Positions 23,313 to 32,402 are shown, numbered from the stretch's first letter. The stretch: 64,000 nt of DNA from Streptomyces erythrochromogenes (GCF_036170895.1 NZ_CP108036.1:3100001-3164000), one strand, 5' to 3'. Notes: generated from the sequence alone by a model not told the origin. Numbers and translations: made by a program.

Positions 23313-24473
23313 ATGGCTACCGACACAAGCTCCGCCGCCGTGCCTGAGCAGGACGCGATCCTGGACGCTCTGGCGACGGTGAACGACCCCGAGATCCACC
23401 GGCCGATCACCGAGCTCGGCATGGTCAAATCGGTGGAGATCGGTGACGGCGGCACGGTCGCAGTCACGGTCTACCTGACCGTGTCGGGCTGTCCCATGCG
23501 CGAGACGATCACCAAGAACGTGACCGAGGCGGTCGAGAAGGTCGCCGGTGTCACCTCCGTTTCGGTGTCGCTGGACGTGATGAGCGACGAGCAGCGCAAG
23601 GACCTGGCGGCCACGCTGCGCGGCGGTACCGCCGAGCGCGAGGTGCCCTTCGCCAAGCCGGGCTCGCTGACCCGCGTGTACGCGGTCGCCTCGGGCAAGG
23701 GCGGCGTCGGCAAGTCCTCCGTCACGGTCAACCTGGCCGCGGCGATGGCGGCGGACGGCCTGAAGGTCGGCGTGGTCGACGCGGACATCTACGGCCACAG
23801 CGTGCCCCGCATGCTGGGCGTGGACGGCCGTCCCACCCAGGTCGAGAACATGATCATGCCGCCGTCCGCGCACGGCGTGAAGGTCATCTCCATCGGCATG
23901 TTCACCCCGGGCAACGCGCCGGTCGTGTGGCGCGGTCCGATGCTGCACCGGGCCCTCCAGCAGTTCCTGGCCGACGTCTTCTGGGGCGACCTGGACGTGC
24001 TGCTGCTGGACCTGCCGCCGGGTACGGGCGACATCGCGATCTCCGTGGCCCAGCTCGTGCCGAACGCGGAGATCCTGGTCGTCACCACCCCGCAGCAGGC
24101 CGCTGCCGAGGTGGCCGAGCGGGCCGGTTCGATCGCCGTGCAGACCCACCAGAAGATCGTCGGCGTCGTCGAGAACATGTCGGGCCTGCCGTGCCCGCAC
24201 TGCGACGAGATGGTGGACGTCTTCGGCTCGGGCGGTGGCCAGAAGGTCGCCGACGGGCTGACCAAGACCGTCGGCGCCACGGTGCCGGTGCTGGGCTCGA
24301 TCCCGATCGACGTCCGGCTGCGCGAGGGCGGCGACGAGGGCAAGCCCGTCGTCCTGTCCGACCCGGACTCGCCGGCCGGCGCGGCCCTGCGCTCGATCGC
24401 GGGCAAGCTGGGCGGCCGCGCCCGCGGCCTGTCGGGCATGTCCCTGGGCATCACCCCGCGCAACAAGTTCTAG
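23313..24473 (+). CDS. mrp: Mrp/ApbC-type iron-sulfur carrier P-loop ATPase
   Basis: A 386-residue cytoplasmic ATPase that holds and delivers Fe-S clusters. The N-terminal 100 residues form a MIP18/DUF59-type domain. Then follow the deviant Walker A SGKGGVGKSS near residue 130, a Walker-B-like DLPPGTGDIAISV and the cluster-binding CPHC near residue 294. Length and order match the family. It is probably leaderless (TACCAT 6 bases before the ATG). Next to it in M. tuberculosis (Rv1229c) lie the same MgtE-type and stress genes. Confidence 0.93.
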   Translation: MATDTSSAAVPEQDAILDALATVNDPEIHRPITELGMVKSVEIGDGGTVAVTVYLTVSGCPMRETITKNVTEAVEKVAGVTSVSVSLDVMSDEQRKDLAATLRGGTAEREVPFAKPGSLTRVYAVASGKGGVGKSSVTVNLAAAMAADGLKVGVVDADIYGHSVPRMLGVDGRPTQVENMIMPPSAHGVKVISIGMFTPGNAPVVWRGPMLHRALQQFLADVFWGDLDVLLLDLPPGTGDIAISVAQLVPNAEILVVTTPQQAAAEVAERAGSIAVQTHQKIVGVVENMSGLPCPHCDEMVDVFGSGGGQKVADGLTKTVGATVPVLGSIPIDVRLREGGDEGKPVVLSDPDSPAGAALRSIAGKLGGRARGLSGMSLGITPRNKF

Positions 24474-24483
24474 GCCCCCTCCG

Positions 24484-24531
24484 GGGTACGCGGAAGGGCA
24501 CCGCCGGCCGGCGGTGCCCTTCCGCGTACCC
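24484..24531 (+). terminator. strong terminator after mrp
   Basis: A perfect 22-bp stem (24484-24505 with 24510-24531) with a GGCC loop lies 11 bases past the mrp stop and 39 bases before the convergent gene; it probably serves both. Confidence 0.8.
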
Positions 24532-24569
24532 GAGGGCCGTAGCCGTGAGCCGCACCCGGCCGCGTACGG

Positions 24570-25322
24570 CTACTCGTACGTGCCGAGGTCCGAGATGGCC
24601 GCGAAGCCGAGGCCGTAGGCGCTCATGCCGCGGCCGTAGGCGCCCAGGTGGACGCCGCTGCCGGTGGAGCCGGCCAGCACCCAGCCGAACTCGGACTCGC
24701 GGTAGTGGAAGGTCGTCGGCTCCCCGTCCACGGGCAGCGACAGCGTGGACCAGTCCTCGCCGTCGAGGTCGTCGGCGAGCTCCCACGCGGCCTCGGTCTG
24801 CTGGTCGAGCCAGTCGTTGCGCAGGGCGTGGTCCATCTGTCCGGGCCAGCTGTAGGCCAGCAGCCCGGAGCCGGCCAGCCAGGCGGCCGAGGAGACCGAG
24901 GTGGCCTCCAGGACGCCGGTGCCGTCGCTGCTGCGGCGCAGCGGGTTGCTCGCCACGGTGATGACCACCGCGAAGCGTTCCTTCTCGCCGGTGGCGATCT
25001 CGCCCCGGGCGGAGGGCTCGTCGCCGTGGCCGGTGGAGCCGTGCTCCACCGTTCCGTCGGCGGCGGTGCCGACCTGCATGAGCCGGCGGGGGCCGGTGAA
25101 GGCTCCGTCCAGCCCGTACCAGGGGAAGTCCGCCGCAAGGAAGCCCTCGGCCGTCCGGCGGGCCGCCGGCACGGGGGCGGCGGCCTCCGGCTGCTGCGCC
25201 TCGGCCGGGTCGCCGGTATGCGGGCTCGTATGCGGACCTGTATGGGGTTCCTGCGCGGCGTCCGCGGCGGCGGGTGCCTCGGCGGTCTGCGCCCCTACCA
25301 GGCTGCTGCTCGTCGTCTCCAT
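24570..25322 (-). CDS. conserved protein of unknown function
   Basis: A 250-residue protein. The first ~70 residues are low complexity (Ala/Pro/Thr/His, with HTGPHTSPHTGD repeats). The remainder is a folded domain containing FPWYGLDGAFTGPRRLMQVG, NPLRRSSDGTGVLEATSVSS and ESEFGWVLAGSTGSGVHLGA. I recognise no family function; similar proteins occur in other streptomycetes between mrp and tatB. There is no signal peptide or membrane helix. Confidence 0.65.
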   Translation of the reverse strand: METTSSSLVGAQTAEAPAAADAAQEPHTGPHTSPHTGDPAEAQQPEAAAPVPAARRTAEGFLAADFPWYGLDGAFTGPRRLMQVGTAADGTVEHGSTGHGDEPSARGEIATGEKERFAVVITVASNPLRRSSDGTGVLEATSVSSAAWLAGSGLLAYSWPGQMDHALRNDWLDQQTEAAWELADDLDGEDWSTLSLPVDGEPTTFHYRESEFGWVLAGSTGSGVHLGAYGRGMSAYGLGFAAISDLGTYE

Positions 25323-25459
25323 GTGGGCGGCCTCTCGTTCCGTGGGGTCCGGAACGGCCCTCCCCCTCGCTGCGCTGGGGGGACCCCCTCCCTCGGGCGT
25401 CCCGCGATCCGGACAGATGGAGGATAGCCATCGGACCCCGGATCGCCGGGCAGGCTGGG

Positions 25460-25894
25460 TCAGGTGGCGTCGGCGTCGAAGCGCACGCGCTGCTCGGAAG
25501 CCGGGGCCGCGGGCTTCTTCAGCAGGTCCGGACCGGCGGCGGCGGCGGACGGGGCGGTCGGTGCGGAATCGGGCGTCGGGTTGTTGACGGCGTCCGAGAC
25601 GTCGTTCAGCTCCTTGCGGAGATCGAAGCTGGTGCGGATCTCCTTGAGGTCCTCGTTCTCCGAGAGCTGCTTGCGGATGAAGGTCTTCGGATTCAGGTCC
25701 TCGAACTCGAAGTCCTTGAAGTCCGGTCCGAGTTCGGAGCGGATGTCGTGCTTGGCGCTGTCGGAGAACGCCCGGACCTTGCGGATGAAGCCCGTCACGT
25801 CCTGAATGACCTTCGGAAGCTTGTCCGGGCCGAAGACGAGAATGGCCAGAACCACGATCGTGACGAGTTCGAGTGCGCCTATGTCGTTGAACAC
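25460..25894 (-). CDS. tatB: twin-arginine translocase subunit TatB
   Basis: A 144-residue protein with an N-terminal membrane helix (ELVTIVVLAILVFGPDKLPK) in which FGPDKLP is the TatB/TatA hinge. A long amphipathic and charged helix follows, then a disordered Ala/Pro tail. TatB helps TatC recognise folded Tat substrates. The GTG start lies immediately after the htrA region, and the order sigE-anti-sigma-htrA-tatB matches mycobacteria. Confidence 0.9.
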   Translation of the reverse strand: MFNDIGALELVTIVVLAILVFGPDKLPKVIQDVTGFIRKVRAFSDSAKHDIRSELGPDFKDFEFEDLNPKTFIRKQLSENEDLKEIRTSFDLRKELNDVSDAVNNPTPDSAPTAPSAAAAGPDLLKKPAAPASEQRVRFDADAT

Positions 25895-26012
25895 CTTGCC
25901 GCTCCTCGGCTCTCTGTCACTTCGGGCCCGAACACACGGTACCCGGCCTTGCCCGCGGGCCCCTACACACGTCCCGGACCCGTGAGGGTTTCACCCCCCG
26001 GCCATCCCGAGA

Positions 26013-27356
26013 TCATGAGCCGTTCGCCGACCCGAGGACAACGTCCAGCGTGCGCTCCCGGCCGTCGCGCAGCACGGTGAGGGTGAGCGGATCGCCCGGG
26101 CGGTGGGCCCGGATCTTGATGATCAGCTCGTCGCCGCCGCGGACCCGCTGCCCGTCCACCTTGGTGATCACGTCGCCGGGCTTGATACCGGCGCGCGCGC
26201 CCGGTCCGCCGGCGGTCACGGACGGCTTGCCGTCCTCGCCCTTGTCCCCCACCCGGGCCCCGTCGCCCGTGTAGTCCATGTCGAGGGTGACCCCGATGAC
26301 CGGGTGCGTGGCGCGGCCCGTGGCGATGAGCTCCTCGGCGACGCGCTTGCCCTGGTTGATGGGGATGGCGAAGCCCAGGCCGATGGAGCCGCCCTGCCGG
26401 TCGGGGTCGTCCTTGTCGGCGCCGCGGATCGCGCTGTTGATGCCGACGACGTGCGCCCTGGCGTCCAGGAGGGGGCCGCCGGAGTTCCCGGGGTTGATGG
26501 GGGCGTCGGTCTGGAGCGCGTCGACGTAGCTGATGTCGCTGCCGTCTCCCTTGTCGCCGCCCGCGGTGACGGGCCTGCCGGTGGCGCTGATGATGCCCGC
26601 GGTGACCGTGTTGGAGAGGTCGAAGGGCGCGCCGATGGCCACGACCGGGTCGCCGACCTTCACGTTCTCGGAGTTGCCCAGGCTGAGCGGCCGCAGCCCG
26701 CGCACCCCGCTGACCTTGACCACGGCCAGGTCGTAGCCGGAGTCGCGGCCGACCAGCTCGGCGGTGACGCTCTCGCCGGTGCTGAAGGTGACCGCTATCT
26801 CCTTGGCGTCGGCGACAACGTGGTTGTTGGTCAGGATGTGCCCCTGCGGGTCCAGCACGAAGCCGGTGCCCGTGCCGCTGCTCTTCGCGCCCCGCACGTG
26901 CAGGGTGACCACCCCGGGCAGCGCGGTGGCCGCGATCCCGGCGACGCTGTCGGGCGCCCGGCCCTTGTCCGCGACGGCCGCCTGGGGCAGTTCCAGCCTG
27001 GTGCTGCTCTGCCGCTCGGCGAGCACGCCGACGTAGCCGCCGATGCCGCCGGCGAGCAGCGCGGTGGCGGCGGCGAGGGCCGCGACCTGCCACAGCCGGA
27101 ACCCGCGCCGGTCCCGGCCCCGGTCCACGACCTGGAGGGGCTGTGCACCCCAGGGGTCGTACCGGACCTCGTGGGCCGGCGCCTCCTGGGTGGGGGCCGC
27201 CTGCCCGGCGGCCCCGTCCCCCTCGGCTCCGTGCTCACCGCCGCCGTCGCGGGTCTCGGGGCGCGGGGCGGGAACCCCGTCACGACGGCTGTCGGCCGTG
27301 CCCTCGGGCCGGCTCCACCACTGTGGAGCCGGGTCGGTCTGCTGCCTGTCGGCCAT
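26013..27356 (-). CDS. htrA: HtrA/DegP-like membrane serine protease
   Basis: A 447-residue protease. A disordered cytoplasmic N-terminus (~100 residues) precedes one membrane helix (WQVAALAAATALLAGGIGGY). The trypsin-like domain has its triad in NNHVVAD (His about 178), DLAVVKV (Asp about 208) and GNSGGPL (Ser about 292). A PDZ domain with GARAGIKPGDVITKVDGQRV closes it. It degrades or refolds damaged proteins outside the membrane. The ATG at 27356 has GGGGAG 5 bases upstream; an in-frame start at 27398 is weaker. It lies directly behind the sigma/anti-sigma pair and is a probable SigE target. Confidence 0.92.
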   Translation of the reverse strand: MADRQQTDPAPQWWSRPEGTADSRRDGVPAPRPETRDGGGEHGAEGDGAAGQAAPTQEAPAHEVRYDPWGAQPLQVVDRGRDRRGFRLWQVAALAAATALLAGGIGGYVGVLAERQSSTRLELPQAAVADKGRAPDSVAGIAATALPGVVTLHVRGAKSSGTGTGFVLDPQGHILTNNHVVADAKEIAVTFSTGESVTAELVGRDSGYDLAVVKVSGVRGLRPLSLGNSENVKVGDPVVAIGAPFDLSNTVTAGIISATGRPVTAGGDKGDGSDISYVDALQTDAPINPGNSGGPLLDARAHVVGINSAIRGADKDDPDRQGGSIGLGFAIPINQGKRVAEELIATGRATHPVIGVTLDMDYTGDGARVGDKGEDGKPSVTAGGPGARAGIKPGDVITKVDGQRVRGGDELIIKIRAHRPGDPLTLTVLRDGRERTLDVVLGSANGS

Positions 27357-27410
27357 CGGCGCTCCCCGCGTACCTGTGCGCATGTCCGGCCGATTCAACC
27401 AGGTCCCCGG

Positions 27411-28079
27411 TCAGCGCAGCAGGGAGACCGGACGCGCCGAGCCCGGTGGGGAGGGCTGGGGTGGCGGCAGCGGGCTCGCCACGGCCGTCAGGAGGCTCGG
27501 TACGGCCGCGGGAGTGGGCAGCCGGTCACGGACCGCCGCGTCGGTCACGGGCAGGGCGGGACCGGGCCTGGAGGCGGGCGCCGGGGAATCCCCCCGGCCG
27601 TTCGGTTCCGTGCCCTCCAGCGGCAGCGTGCCGCCCAGTGCGAGGGCGGCCAGCGACACCGCTCCGGCGGCGACGAAGGCGAACCGGCGGCGCGGACGGC
27701 CCACCTCGTGGATGCGGAAGCCCTCCTGCTGCGGCCGCGTGGCGGCGGCCACGGGCAGCCCGTACGCGAAGGCCTCGAAGGGGTCGGGTTCGGCGGGGCC
27801 CGGTCCCGGTGGACCCAGCGGGCCGGCCGGGCGGTCGAGACCGCCCCCCGGGAGCCCCTGGAGGCGCGCGAGCAGGCCCTCGGACAGCGGCGGCGGCGCG
27901 CTCTCCACGAACATGGTCTTGAGACGGCGCTGGGCGTCGGCCTCGGCCTTGCACTTGGCGCAGGTCGCCAGGTGCGCCAGGACCCGCTCGCGGGCGTCGT
28001 GCTTCAGCTCGCCGTCCACCAGTGCGGCAAGCCGGTCGCCCAGATGCTGTTCGGCAGGGGAAGGACTGGCTCCGGTCAC
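27411..28079 (-). CDS. rseA: zinc-binding anti-sigma factor for SigE
   Basis: A 222-residue protein with the ZAS signature H-x3-C-x2-C (HLATCAKC, residues 36-43) in the N-terminal sigma-binding part. A single membrane-like helix ([18 protein letters not shown]) and a Pro-rich tail follow. It should hold SigE at the membrane until redox or envelope stress releases it. Its GTG start overlaps the sigma-factor stop (GTGA), which ensures balanced synthesis. Position and motif match M. tuberculosis RseA. Confidence 0.9.
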   Translation of the reverse strand: MTGASPSPAEQHLGDRLAALVDGELKHDARERVLAHLATCAKCKAEADAQRRLKTMFVESAPPPLSEGLLARLQGLPGGGLDRPAGPLGPPGPGPAEPDPFEAFAYGLPVAAATRPQQEGFRIHEVGRPRRRFAFVAAGAVSLAALALGGTLPLEGTEPNGRGDSPAPASRPGPALPVTDAAVRDRLPTPAAVPSLLTAVASPLPPPQPSPPGSARPVSLLR

Positions 28080-28855
28080 TCGGCTCCGCCCTCTCTCCCG
28101 GCGTCCGGCGCACCCGTCCCCACGCCGGCCAGCGCCCGCTGCTCGGCCCGGGCCGAGGGGGACCGGTGCTTGAGCGCCTTGCGCAGGTGCGAACGGCCTC
28201 GGTGAATACGGCTGCGGACGGTGCCGAGCTTCACGCCGAGCGTCGCGGCGATCTCCTCGTAGGACAGGCCCTCGATGTCGCACAGCACGACGGCCGCGCG
28301 GAACTCGGGGGCGAGGGTGTCCAGCGCCTGCTGGACGTCCGCGTCGAAGTGCGTGTCGTGGAGGACCTGCTGGGGGGACGGCTCACGGCTCGGGAGCCGC
28401 TCGGCGGCGTCGTCGGCGAGCGCGTCGAAGCGGATCCGCTGCTTGCGGCGGACCATGTCCAGGAACAGGTTCGTGGTGATGCGGTGCAGCCAGCCCTCGA
28501 ACGTGCCGGGCGTGTACGTGGACAGCGAGCGGAAGACGCGGACGAAGACCTCCTGGGTGAGGTCCTCGGCGTCGTGCTGGTTGCCCGTCAGACGGTAGGC
28601 AAGGCGGTAGACCCGCGCGCTGTGCGTGCTGACGATCTCCTCCCACGAGGGAGGGGTCCACGCCTGCGATCCCGCATCTGCGGCAAAGGTCGCGGTGGTT
28701 GCGGTGTCTGCGGTGTGGAAGCGGTCAGCAATGTAGGTCACGGATTTCGGCTCACCCGCCGACCAGAAGAGGCGTCTGAACACGCCCCCACGATCCACAG
28801 GCGCAGCCGCACCTCCCCTGTCGGCTCTGGTGGTGTCCAGTGGAGTCCCTACCAT
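28076..28855 (-). CDS. sigE: ECF sigma factor, SigE type
   Basis: A 259-residue extracytoplasmic-function sigma factor. Region 2 is seen in [20 protein letters not shown] and [11 protein letters not shown], and region 4 in [20 protein letters not shown]. The first ~70 residues are an unstructured extension, as in mycobacterial SigE. The start was placed at the ATG at 28855 because GAGGGG lies 6 bases upstream; a GTG two codons earlier is possible. It directs RNA polymerase to envelope-stress genes, probably including the htrA gene nearby. Note that Streptomyces coelicolor has an unrelated gene also called sigE. Confidence 0.9.
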   Translation of the reverse strand: MVGTPLDTTRADRGGAAAPVDRGGVFRRLFWSAGEPKSVTYIADRFHTADTATTATFAADAGSQAWTPPSWEEIVSTHSARVYRLAYRLTGNQHDAEDLTQEVFVRVFRSLSTYTPGTFEGWLHRITTNLFLDMVRRKQRIRFDALADDAAERLPSREPSPQQVLHDTHFDADVQQALDTLAPEFRAAVVLCDIEGLSYEEIAATLGVKLGTVRSRIHRGRSHLRKALKHRSPSARAEQRALAGVGTGAPDAGREGGAE

Positions 28856-29032
28856 AGCCACCCCCTCTGTCAGCTCCGGATAAGGGTTTTTGCAGTATCT
28901 TTACGCAAGCCTTAGGCCCCGGGGCGGTCCACGCCGCCGATCTGCCCGGCGCCGTCCTTCTCGTCCCGCCTCCACCCCTCACAACGCCCGGTCCCATCTG
29001 CGGGTTCCCGACGTCAACGGATACAGTCACCG

Positions 29033-29695
29033 TTGCGCCAACTATGGGGACAGGAGAGGGTCATTACCGGCAACCGGCAGACGAGCTGGGCGTTCGCCGA
29101 CGCGTTTGTCGCCGAGGACGACGCTCTGCGATGGGCCCGCGACCGGTCCAGGGAAGCGGGCCTGCGGTCCGTCTCCCCCGGGACCGGCGCCGCGCTGCGC
29201 CTGCTGGCCGCCACCGCGGACGCCAAGGCGGTCGCCGAGATCGGCACCGGAACCGGCGTCTCCGGCATCCACCTCCTGCACGGGATGCGCCCCGACGGGG
29301 TGCTGACCACGGTGGATCCCGAAGCAGACCGGCAGGCCTTCGCCCGCCAGGCCTTCCGCGCCGCCGGCTTCGCGGGCAACCGCGCCCGCTTCATCCCCGG
29401 CCGCGCCCTCGACGTCCTGCCTCGCCTCGCCGACGGCGGGTACGACCTCGTCTTCTGCGACGGGGACCCGACCGAGTCCCTCGACTACCTCGCTGAATCG
29501 TTGCGTCTGCTGCGCCCCGGCGGGCTGGTGTGCTTCGAAGGGGTCTTCTCAGACGGCCGTACGGTCGACTCCGCGGCCCAGCCGGTGGAGGTGCTCCGCG
29601 TCCGCGAGCTGCTGCGCAGCGTCCGGGAGAGCCCGGCGCTGGAGGCCGCGCTGCTCCCGGTGGGCGACGGCCTGCTGTGCGCCGTGCGCCGCTGA
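29033..29695 (+). CDS. class I SAM-dependent O-methyltransferase
   Basis: A ~220-residue methyltransferase of the caffeoyl-CoA/catechol O-methyltransferase type (M. tuberculosis Rv1220c). SAM-binding motif I is AEIGTGTGVSG, followed by LTTVDPEAD and the metal-site-like YDLVFCDGDPTES. The substrate is unknown. No ATG or GTG is available: the first codon is either TTG at 29033, 5 bases after a TACAGT box, or ATT at 29063, which has a good AGGAG 6 bases upstream. The TTG version is given. It is divergent from sigE, as in mycobacteria. Confidence 0.88.
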   Translation: MRQLWGQERVITGNRQTSWAFADAFVAEDDALRWARDRSREAGLRSVSPGTGAALRLLAATADAKAVAEIGTGTGVSGIHLLHGMRPDGVLTTVDPEADRQAFARQAFRAAGFAGNRARFIPGRALDVLPRLADGGYDLVFCDGDPTESLDYLAESLRLLRPGGLVCFEGVFSDGRTVDSAAQPVEVLRVRELLRSVRESPALEAALLPVGDGLLCAVRR

Positions 29696-29699
29696 GGCG

Positions 29700-29742
29700 C
29701 TGTCGTCGAAGTCCCGCCTGGCCCGCCCTGCTTTGACGACAG
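29700..29742. terminator. inverted repeat between convergent genes
   Basis: CTGTCGTCGAAG (29700-29711) pairs with CTTTGACGACAG (29731-29742) in 11 of 12 positions, with an 18-base loop. It probably serves as terminator for both flanking genes. Confidence 0.45.
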
Positions 29743-29750
29743 GACCCAGG

Positions 29751-30368
29751 TCAGCTCAGGAGCGCGAAGGTGAGTGCCGCCGTGCCGCCCAGGGCGGTGC
29801 CGGCGAGCAGCTGGGCCGGGGTGTGCGCCCGCAGCGCCAGGCGGGACCAGCCGACGGCGGCGGCGACCGCGGCCGCCGGGAGGACGGCCGGGCCGAAGAC
29901 GAGTACCAGGATCATCACGGTGCCGCCCGCCACCGACATGTGGATGGATATCTGCCAGCCCACCGTCACCAGCAGGGACGAGACCAGGCCCACGAGCATC
30001 GCGACGACGAGCGCGAAGACGTCCGCCGGAGCGCCCAGTACGCGCAGCAGGGCGACCCCGGCCAGGACGGAGACCAGGCTCAGCGCCATCGGCACGACCC
30101 GCTGGCGCCGCACCCGGATGTGCTGGTCGGTCAGCGCCCCCCGCCTGACCCCGGCGGCGATGATCCCGATCGGGACGACGCCGCAGAACAGGGCGGCGAG
30201 CAGGCCCCAGCCGAGCCCCGTCCACGACCCGGTGCTGTGCCACCCGACGAGCAGGAGCAGGGCGACCACGAGGTTCGCCGGCGCCAGTACGTCGGACAGG
30301 ACGCGGGCCGCCTTCTGGCGCGTGGTGCAGTCGGCGAAGGCCGGCGGCGCGGGCGGGGAGAAGGTCAC
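29751..30368 (-). CDS. PAP2-family membrane protein
   Basis: A 205-residue protein with five or six membrane helices. The C-terminal motif RAHTPAQLLAGTALGG, together with ISIHMSVAGG before it, matches the reduced PAP2 phosphatase-like family. Lipid phosphatase activity is possible, but the classical KX6RP motif is not evident, so activity is uncertain. I chose the GTG at 30368 because GGCGGAG lies 6 bases upstream; a GTG at 30416 would extend it by 16 residues without a good ribosome binding site. Confidence 0.75.
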   Translation of the reverse strand: MTFSPPAPPAFADCTTRQKAARVLSDVLAPANLVVALLLLVGWHSTGSWTGLGWGLLAALFCGVVPIGIIAAGVRRGALTDQHIRVRRQRVVPMALSLVSVLAGVALLRVLGAPADVFALVVAMLVGLVSSLLVTVGWQISIHMSVAGGTVMILVLVFGPAVLPAAAVAAAVGWSRLALRAHTPAQLLAGTALGGTAALTFALLS

Positions 30369-30418
30369 GTGCGGCTCCGCCGGGATGCTGGGGACGAGGG
30401 TCCTCGGACACGACACAA

Positions 30419-30453
30419 CGCTGCCCCGGCCGCTGATCGCGGTCGGGGCAGCG
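30419..30453 (-). terminator. terminator after DUF3117 gene
   Basis: CGCTGCCCCG (30419-30428) pairs perfectly with CGGGGCAGCG (30444-30453); it lies 42 bases beyond the DUF3117 stop and before the PAP2 gene. Confidence 0.65.
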
Positions 30454-30494
30454 CAGAGAATGCGAAAGCAGAAGGTGGAAGTGCTGTCAGCGGG

Positions 30495-30662
30495 TCAGCC
30501 GACGACCTTCTTCAGGGCGTCACCCAGGGCGTCCGCCTCATCGGGGGTCAGCTCGACGACAAGCCGACCGCCGCCCTCGAGCGGTACGCGCATGACGATG
30601 CCCCGCCCCTCCTTGGTGACCTCGAGCGGGCCGTCGCCCGTCCGCGGCTTCATGGCCGCCAT
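30495..30662 (-). CDS. DUF3117 small protein
   Basis: A 55-residue protein beginning MAAMKPRTGDGPLEVTKEG and ending DEADALGDALKKVVG. This is the whole DUF3117 family, strictly conserved in actinobacteria (M. tuberculosis Rv1211) and without known function. GGAAGGGG lies 7 bases before the ATG. It has its own terminator. Confidence 0.9.
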   Translation of the reverse strand: MAAMKPRTGDGPLEVTKEGRGIVMRVPLEGGGRLVVELTPDEADALGDALKKVVG

Positions 30663-30894
30663 GCTCGTTCCCCTTCCTGAAACCAGCTCATCGTCAGCCG
30701 ACGGCCCCGTTCAGGCGCCTAATACCCGGCATCGAACACATTGCTTCCCAGCCATTATCCCGCATGTCAGGACCCGATGACCAACATCACCCGTGAACGC
30801 TTGGGCAACGCGCTCGGCCAAAACCACTCATTTCGGGGATCCGCCTGCGATACTTCGCCGCCGCACCTGGGGAACGGCTCCGGCTTTCTTTGAC

Positions 30895-30909
30895 GCACAT
30901 CACATGTGC
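30895..30909. promoter_or_regulatory. inverted repeat overlapping a -35 box
   Basis: GCACAT-CAC-ATGTGC is a perfect 6-3-6 repeat that begins within TTGACG (30890-30895), a candidate -35 for the enoyl-CoA hydratase gene. The position is right for a repressor site; the -10 is not clear. Confidence 0.4.
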
Positions 30910-30942
30910 GCGCCTGTTCCGGTCCGCCATGCTGACCCTTGC

Positions 30943-30962
30943 ACCGGCCGGTACCGGCCGGT
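30943..30962. promoter_or_regulatory. 20-bp palindrome upstream of enoyl-CoA hydratase
   Basis: Two tandem copies of the self-complementary ACCGGCCGGT lie 33 bases before the start codon. The whole is also a perfect palindrome, resembling TetR-type operators; the binder is unknown. Confidence 0.45.
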
Positions 30963-30995
30963 AGCCAAGCCCGCGACGAAGGGGGACCCCCTGCC

Positions 30996-31799
30996 ATGGC
31001 CGACAGTGTGCTCTACGAAGTGACCGACGGACTCGCGACCATCACGATCAACCGTCCCGACGCGATGAACGCGATGAACACCGAGGCCAAGGTCGCCCTG
31101 CGGGACGCGGTGGTGGCGGCGGCCGGGGACACCGCGGTCCGGGCGGTCCTGCTGACCGCCGCCGGGAACCGGGCCTTCTGCGTGGGCCAGGACCTCAAGG
31201 AGCACATCGGCAACCTCGCGGCGGACCGTGAGAGCGGCTCCTCGCTGACCATGAACACGGTCAAGGAGCACTACAACCCGATCGTGCGGGCGCTCACCGA
31301 GATGCAGAAGCCCGTGGTGGCCGGCGTCAACGGCGTGGCGGCCGGGGCCGGCTTCGGTTTCGCGCTGGCGGCCGACTTCCGGGTCGTCGCCGACACCGCC
31401 TCCTTCAACACCTCGTTCGCCGGCGTGGCCCTCACCGCCGACTCCGGGGTCTCGTGGACGCTGCCCCGCCTGATCGGCGCCTCCCGCGCCTCGGACCTGC
31501 TGCTCTTCCCGCGTTCGGTCAAGGCGCAGGAGGCGTACGAGCTCGGCATCGTCAACCGCCTGGTGCCCTCGGACTCCCTGCACGCCGAGGCCGAGGCCGT
31601 GGCCCGCGCGCTGGCCGCGGGCCCCACGGTCGCCTACGCCGCGCTGAAGGAGTCCCTCGCCTACGGGGCCTCCCACACGCTGGCGGAGTCCCTGGTCCAC
31701 GAGGACGTGCTGCAGACCCGCGCGGGGGCCTCCGAGGACCACTCCATCGCCGTCCAGGCCTTCCTGGCGAAGCAGCCGCCGAAGTACCTCGGCCGCTGA
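30996..31799 (+). CDS. enoyl-CoA hydratase/isomerase family protein
   Basis: A 267-residue crotonase-fold enzyme. The start is VTDGLATITINRPDAMNAMN; oxyanion-hole regions are AFCVGQDLKEH and VNGVAAGAGFGFALAADFRV. Such enzymes hydrate or isomerise acyl-CoA thioesters in fatty acid or phenylacetate breakdown. The overall sequence is closest in feel to PaaG-type isomerases, but the exact reaction cannot be fixed. GAAGGGGGA precedes the ATG. Two palindromes upstream suggest control by a repressor. It converges with the glycosylase gene, only 24 bases away. Confidence 0.88.
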   Translation: MADSVLYEVTDGLATITINRPDAMNAMNTEAKVALRDAVVAAAGDTAVRAVLLTAAGNRAFCVGQDLKEHIGNLAADRESGSSLTMNTVKEHYNPIVRALTEMQKPVVAGVNGVAAGAGFGFALAADFRVVADTASFNTSFAGVALTADSGVSWTLPRLIGASRASDLLLFPRSVKAQEAYELGIVNRLVPSDSLHAEAEAVARALAAGPTVAYAALKESLAYGASHTLAESLVHEDVLQTRAGASEDHSIAVQAFLAKQPPKYLGR

Positions 31800-31823
31800 C
31801 CCGCGCTGCCGTCCCGCGCGGCC

Positions 31824-32402
31824 CTATGCGGGGTCGCGCAGGGCGCAGGCGGCCAGGTGGTCGTTGACCAGCCCGCACGCCTGCATCAGGGCGTAGGCGG
31901 TCGTCGGGCCGACGAAGCGGATGCCGGCCTTCTTGAGTGCCCTGGCGAGGGCGGTGGACTCCGGGGTGACCGCCGGGACCTCGGTGACCGTGCGCGGGGC
32001 GGGGCCGGGCTCCTCCGGGGCGTGGGACCAGATCAGGGCGTCCAGCTCACCGGACTCCCAACCGGCGAGGACCTTCGCGTTGGCCAGGGTCGCCTCGATC
32101 TTGGCCCGGTTGCGGATGATCCCCTCGTCGGCCAGCAGCCGCTCCGCGTCCGCGTCGCCGAATCCGGCGACGGCCGCGATGGAGAAGTCCGAGAAGGCCT
32201 TACGGAAGCCCTCGCGCCGGCGCAGGATCGTCAGCCAGGACAGCCCCGACTGGAAGGCCTCCAGGCACAGCCGCTCGTAGAGGGCGTCGTCGCCGTGGAC
32301 CGGACGGCCCCATTCGGAGTCGTGGTAGGCGATGTAGTCGGGCGTGGACAGCCCCCAGGGGCAGCGCAGCAGGCCGTCCGGGCCCGCCACGGGCCCGCTC
32401 AC
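31824..32402 (-). CDS. tag: DNA-3-methyladenine glycosylase I
   Basis: A 192-residue DNA repair enzyme that removes 3-methyladenine from alkylated DNA. It begins with the hallmark RCPWGLSTPDYIAYHDSEWG (zinc-binding Cys and His) and contains LCLEAFQSGLSWLTILRRRE, RFVGPTTAYALMQACGLVND and a late HLAAC. The GTG start overlaps the stop of the DivIVA-domain gene, so both are co-transcribed. Same neighbours in M. tuberculosis (Rv1209-Rv1211). Confidence 0.93.
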   Translation of the reverse strand: MSGPVAGPDGLLRCPWGLSTPDYIAYHDSEWGRPVHGDDALYERLCLEAFQSGLSWLTILRRREGFRKAFSDFSIAAVAGFGDADAERLLADEGIIRNRAKIEATLANAKVLAGWESGELDALIWSHAPEEPGPAPRTVTEVPAVTPESTALARALKKAGIRFVGPTTAYALMQACGLVNDHLAACALRDPA

